A DNA stretch of 6,997 nt from NCBI GenBank assembly GCA_021825285.1, contig JAKAHW010000051.1, positions 1 through 6,997 of the forward strand, written 5' to 3'. Shown one piece after another: positions 4,644-6,997 of this stretch. This stretch comes from a bacterium. Its GTDB lineage: Bacteria > Patescibacteria > Microgenomatia > Levybacterales > GWA1-39-11. A model generated the notes under the pieces. It was given only the letters and a program-made list of their open reading frames with translations. It was not told the origin of the DNA and made no database searches. Position numbers and translations under genes: made by a program. The first letter of the stretch is position 1. Each line of letters begins with the position of its first letter.

Positions 4644-4952
4644 ATGAAACTTAACGAAAACCAAAAATTAATGTATGGAGCAATAAGTATAGGAATCGTA
4701 GCGATTATTCTGCCTGTAACAATATTTGTAGTAAACCAGCAGCAAGATATCCGCCAACAAGCTTCCCAGGAAATTGCGGCGCCAACTCTTCCGCCTGTAG
4801 TTAAAGGATGCCCCGAAACCAATCCTGATGGGACAAAAAATACATGCCGTCCGACTTTATATTGCCTGACAGGAGAACAAGTGAGATATGAAGGCAACGA
4901 TGAGTGTACGAAAAGATTAAACCGCGAAAGCTTCTGCTGTACCTCAAGGTAA
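4644..4952 (+). CDS. Membrane-tethered six-cysteine mini-protein, unknown
   Basis: I do not recognise a family. The 102-aa product has a membrane helix at about residues 12-30, followed by the motif NQQQDIRQQAS that also occurs in two other proteins of this window. The outer part (about 56-102) has six cysteines (56, 68, 74, 88, 98, 99) ending in CCTSR, an even number in a 47-residue domain, which suggests a small disulfide-stabilised fold. The ATG is two bases after the preceding stop; an AAGGA 15 bases upstream is too far for a good ribosome-binding site, so translational coupling is likely. A bidirectional terminator follows 29 bases after the stop. An antisense frame of 119 codons overlaps it but has no domain or promoter support. 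Confidence 0.75.
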   Translation: MKLNENQKLMYGAISIGIVAIILPVTIFVVNQQQDIRQQASQEIAAPTLPPVVKGCPETNPDGTKNTCRPTLYCLTGEQVRYEGNDECTKRLNRESFCCTSR

Positions 4953-4981
4953 TTTAAACCAAACATCAATCAAGCCAACAA

Positions 4982-5009
4982 AAAACCCCGACATTAATTG
5001 CGGGGTTTT
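4982..5009. terminator. Bidirectional intrinsic terminator
   Basis: AAAACCCCG (4982-4990) pairs perfectly with CGGGGTTTT (5001-5009) around a ten-base loop. The plus strand ends in a T run and the minus strand likewise, so the hairpin can stop both the gene ending at 4952 and the convergent 16S rRNA transcript. Confidence 0.85.
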
Positions 5010-5019
5010 AAACGAAAAT

Positions 5020-5040
5020 ATGCTCAAACAGTGGCAGGAA
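5020..5040 (-). ncRNA. 16S precursor processing stem, 3' trailer strand
   Basis: These 21 bases are complementary to 6712-6732 with 19 Watson-Crick and two G-U pairs when read as RNA. The pair encloses the whole 16S gene and forms the long helix that RNase III normally cuts in rRNA precursors. Between it and the 16S 3' end lies a local hairpin, GGAAAGAAT/ATTCTTTCC (9 bp). Confidence 0.8.
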
Positions 5041-5094
5041 AGAATCTAAAAATTAAATTCTTTCCAAAAAATTTGGGAAAGAGAATTTAAATTA

Positions 5095-6587
<1,493 letters not shown>

Positions 6588-6599
6588 ATTGATAACTTG

Positions 6600-6709
6600 C
6601 TATTCTTGCGAATAGTCAAATTCTCAAATGTTTCTCTTTTTGTATTAAAAGAGAGCAAAAAATCCTGTTTCCAAGAAACAGGGAAAGAAATGTTCGTGTA
6701 AGCACGAAC
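6600..6709 (-). other. 16S leader with four consecutive hairpins
   Basis: Between the processing stem and the 16S 5' end the leader holds four perfect hairpins: 6600-6615 (CTATTC/GAATAG, 6 bp), 6633-6654 (TCTCTTTT/AAAAGAGA, 8 bp), 6664-6682 (CCTGTTTC/GAAACAGG, 8 bp, CAA loop) and 6692-6709 (GTTCGTG/CACGAAC, 7 bp). They probably help processing or assembly of the precursor. No open frame is credible here. Confidence 0.65.
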
Positions 6710-6711
6710 GA

Positions 6712-6732
6712 TTCCTACCACTGTTTGAACAT
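6712..6732 (-). ncRNA. 16S precursor processing stem, 5' leader strand
   Basis: This is the partner of 5020-5040. The two differences from perfect complementarity are both compatible with G-U pairing in RNA, which indicates selection on the helix. Confidence 0.8.
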
Positions 6733-6740
6733 CTTTTCGT

Positions 6741-6773
6741 TTGTTAAGGAACGCTTAAACGAAATGTTTAAGC
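6741..6773 (-). promoter_or_regulatory. boxA-like antitermination site and adjacent hairpin in the 16S leader
   Basis: On the minus strand CGTTCCTTAACAA (6753-6741) resembles the rRNA boxA (TGCTCTTTAACA) and lies just upstream of the processing stem, where boxA is usually found in rRNA leaders. It is preceded by a hairpin GCTTAAAC-ATTTC-GTTTAAGC (6773-6753), a possible boxB-like partner. The boxA match is partial. Confidence 0.45.
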
Positions 6774-6897
6774 AATACATGATTGAGGGATTCAATGGCA
6801 CAAGCCCATTGTTCTTAGAAGATTTTGTTGTGACTTTTAGAAATTACATTCCCGAAAGCATTAAACTACAATCGAATCTCGCAACCATGCGACTTAT

Positions 6898-6926
6898 ATA
6901 ATATAGGAAAGACCCCTATTTGTCAA
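6898..6926 (-). promoter_or_regulatory. 16S rRNA promoter
   Basis: On the minus strand a perfect TTGACA (6926-6921), a 17-base spacer and TATTAT (6903-6898, five of six) form the strongest promoter in the window. The predicted start near 6891 gives a leader of about 300 nt. The DNA upstream of the -35 contains A/T tracts. The remaining 6927-6997 holds no gene I can support. Confidence 0.8.
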
Positions 6927-6997
6927 GGCTAAAAAACCAAATCAAAGTATATTATTTGTCTTCAAAATACTGGTAGATATTTTGTGAGAATTGGGCT

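Noticed and set aside
4610..4969. 119-codon open frame on the minus strand
   Set aside because: It lies antisense to the six-cysteine gene and the end of the DUF5667-like gene, starts near the terminator, and has no domain, promoter or ribosome-binding site.
5011..5094. 16S-23S spacer
   Set aside because: The terminator at 4982-5009 and a protein gene follow; no 23S sequence is present.
6920..6953. Divergent plus-strand promoter (TTGTCA ... TATATT)
   Set aside because: The spacer would be 22 bases and no gene start is visible before the window ends.

Overview
The window looks like a chromosomal piece of a Candidate Phyla Radiation (Patescibacteria) bacterium, most probably of the Microgenomates (OP11) group. 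The evidence is the 16S rRNA gene, whose 27F, 341F, 515F and 806R primer sites are all divergent although its helices are kept by compensatory changes. The protein content fits too: small membrane-anchored proteins with cohesin-like, DUF5667-like and Pro/Thr-rich segments, and a recurrent Q-x-Q-[DE]-[IY]-R-Q-x-A motif after the transmembrane helix. The lineage call is inference from these traits; no database search was made.

Layout. Positions 36-659 (+) encode a membrane-anchored cohesin-like protein. Positions 759-3138 (+) form a tight three-gene operon behind a good promoter at 694-722: a SurA/PrsA-like anchored foldase, a secreted 12-cysteine protein, and a surface protein with an ectodomain, a long Pro/Thr stalk and a C-terminal membrane helix. 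Positions 3182-3432 (-) carry a tRNA unit. Next come a 54-aa membrane protein (-) and tRNA-Cys (-). A divergent two-gene unit at 3871-4952 (+) encodes a DUF5667-like protein and a six-cysteine mini-protein. A bidirectional terminator at 4982-5009 separates it from a stand-alone 16S rRNA transcription unit (-) filling about 5020-6926, with promoter, boxA-like site, hairpin-rich leader and a 21-bp processing stem around the gene.

Main discovery. On the minus strand, a complete tRNA-Ile(GAU) gene lies inside the anticodon loop of a second tRNA gene. The outer gene is split into a 35-nt 5' half and a 37-nt 3' half. Joined, they give a 72-nt cloverleaf with every stem fully Watson-Crick paired and the loop CTGTTAA, read as tRNA-Asn(GUU). 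The 123-nt insert follows the anticodon, carries a near-terminal inverted repeat and a hairpin that bring the two splice points together, and is far too short outside tRNA-Ile for a group I or II intron. One promoter appears to serve both tRNAs.

The protein genes all seem to act at or outside the membrane. A foldase beside cysteine-rich secreted proteins and a stalked surface protein suggests a small cell-surface module. Expression signals are mixed: three genes have a -10-like element ending six bases before the start codon (leaderless architecture), one internal gene has a clear Shine-Dalgarno site, and the 16S anti-Shine-Dalgarno is intact.
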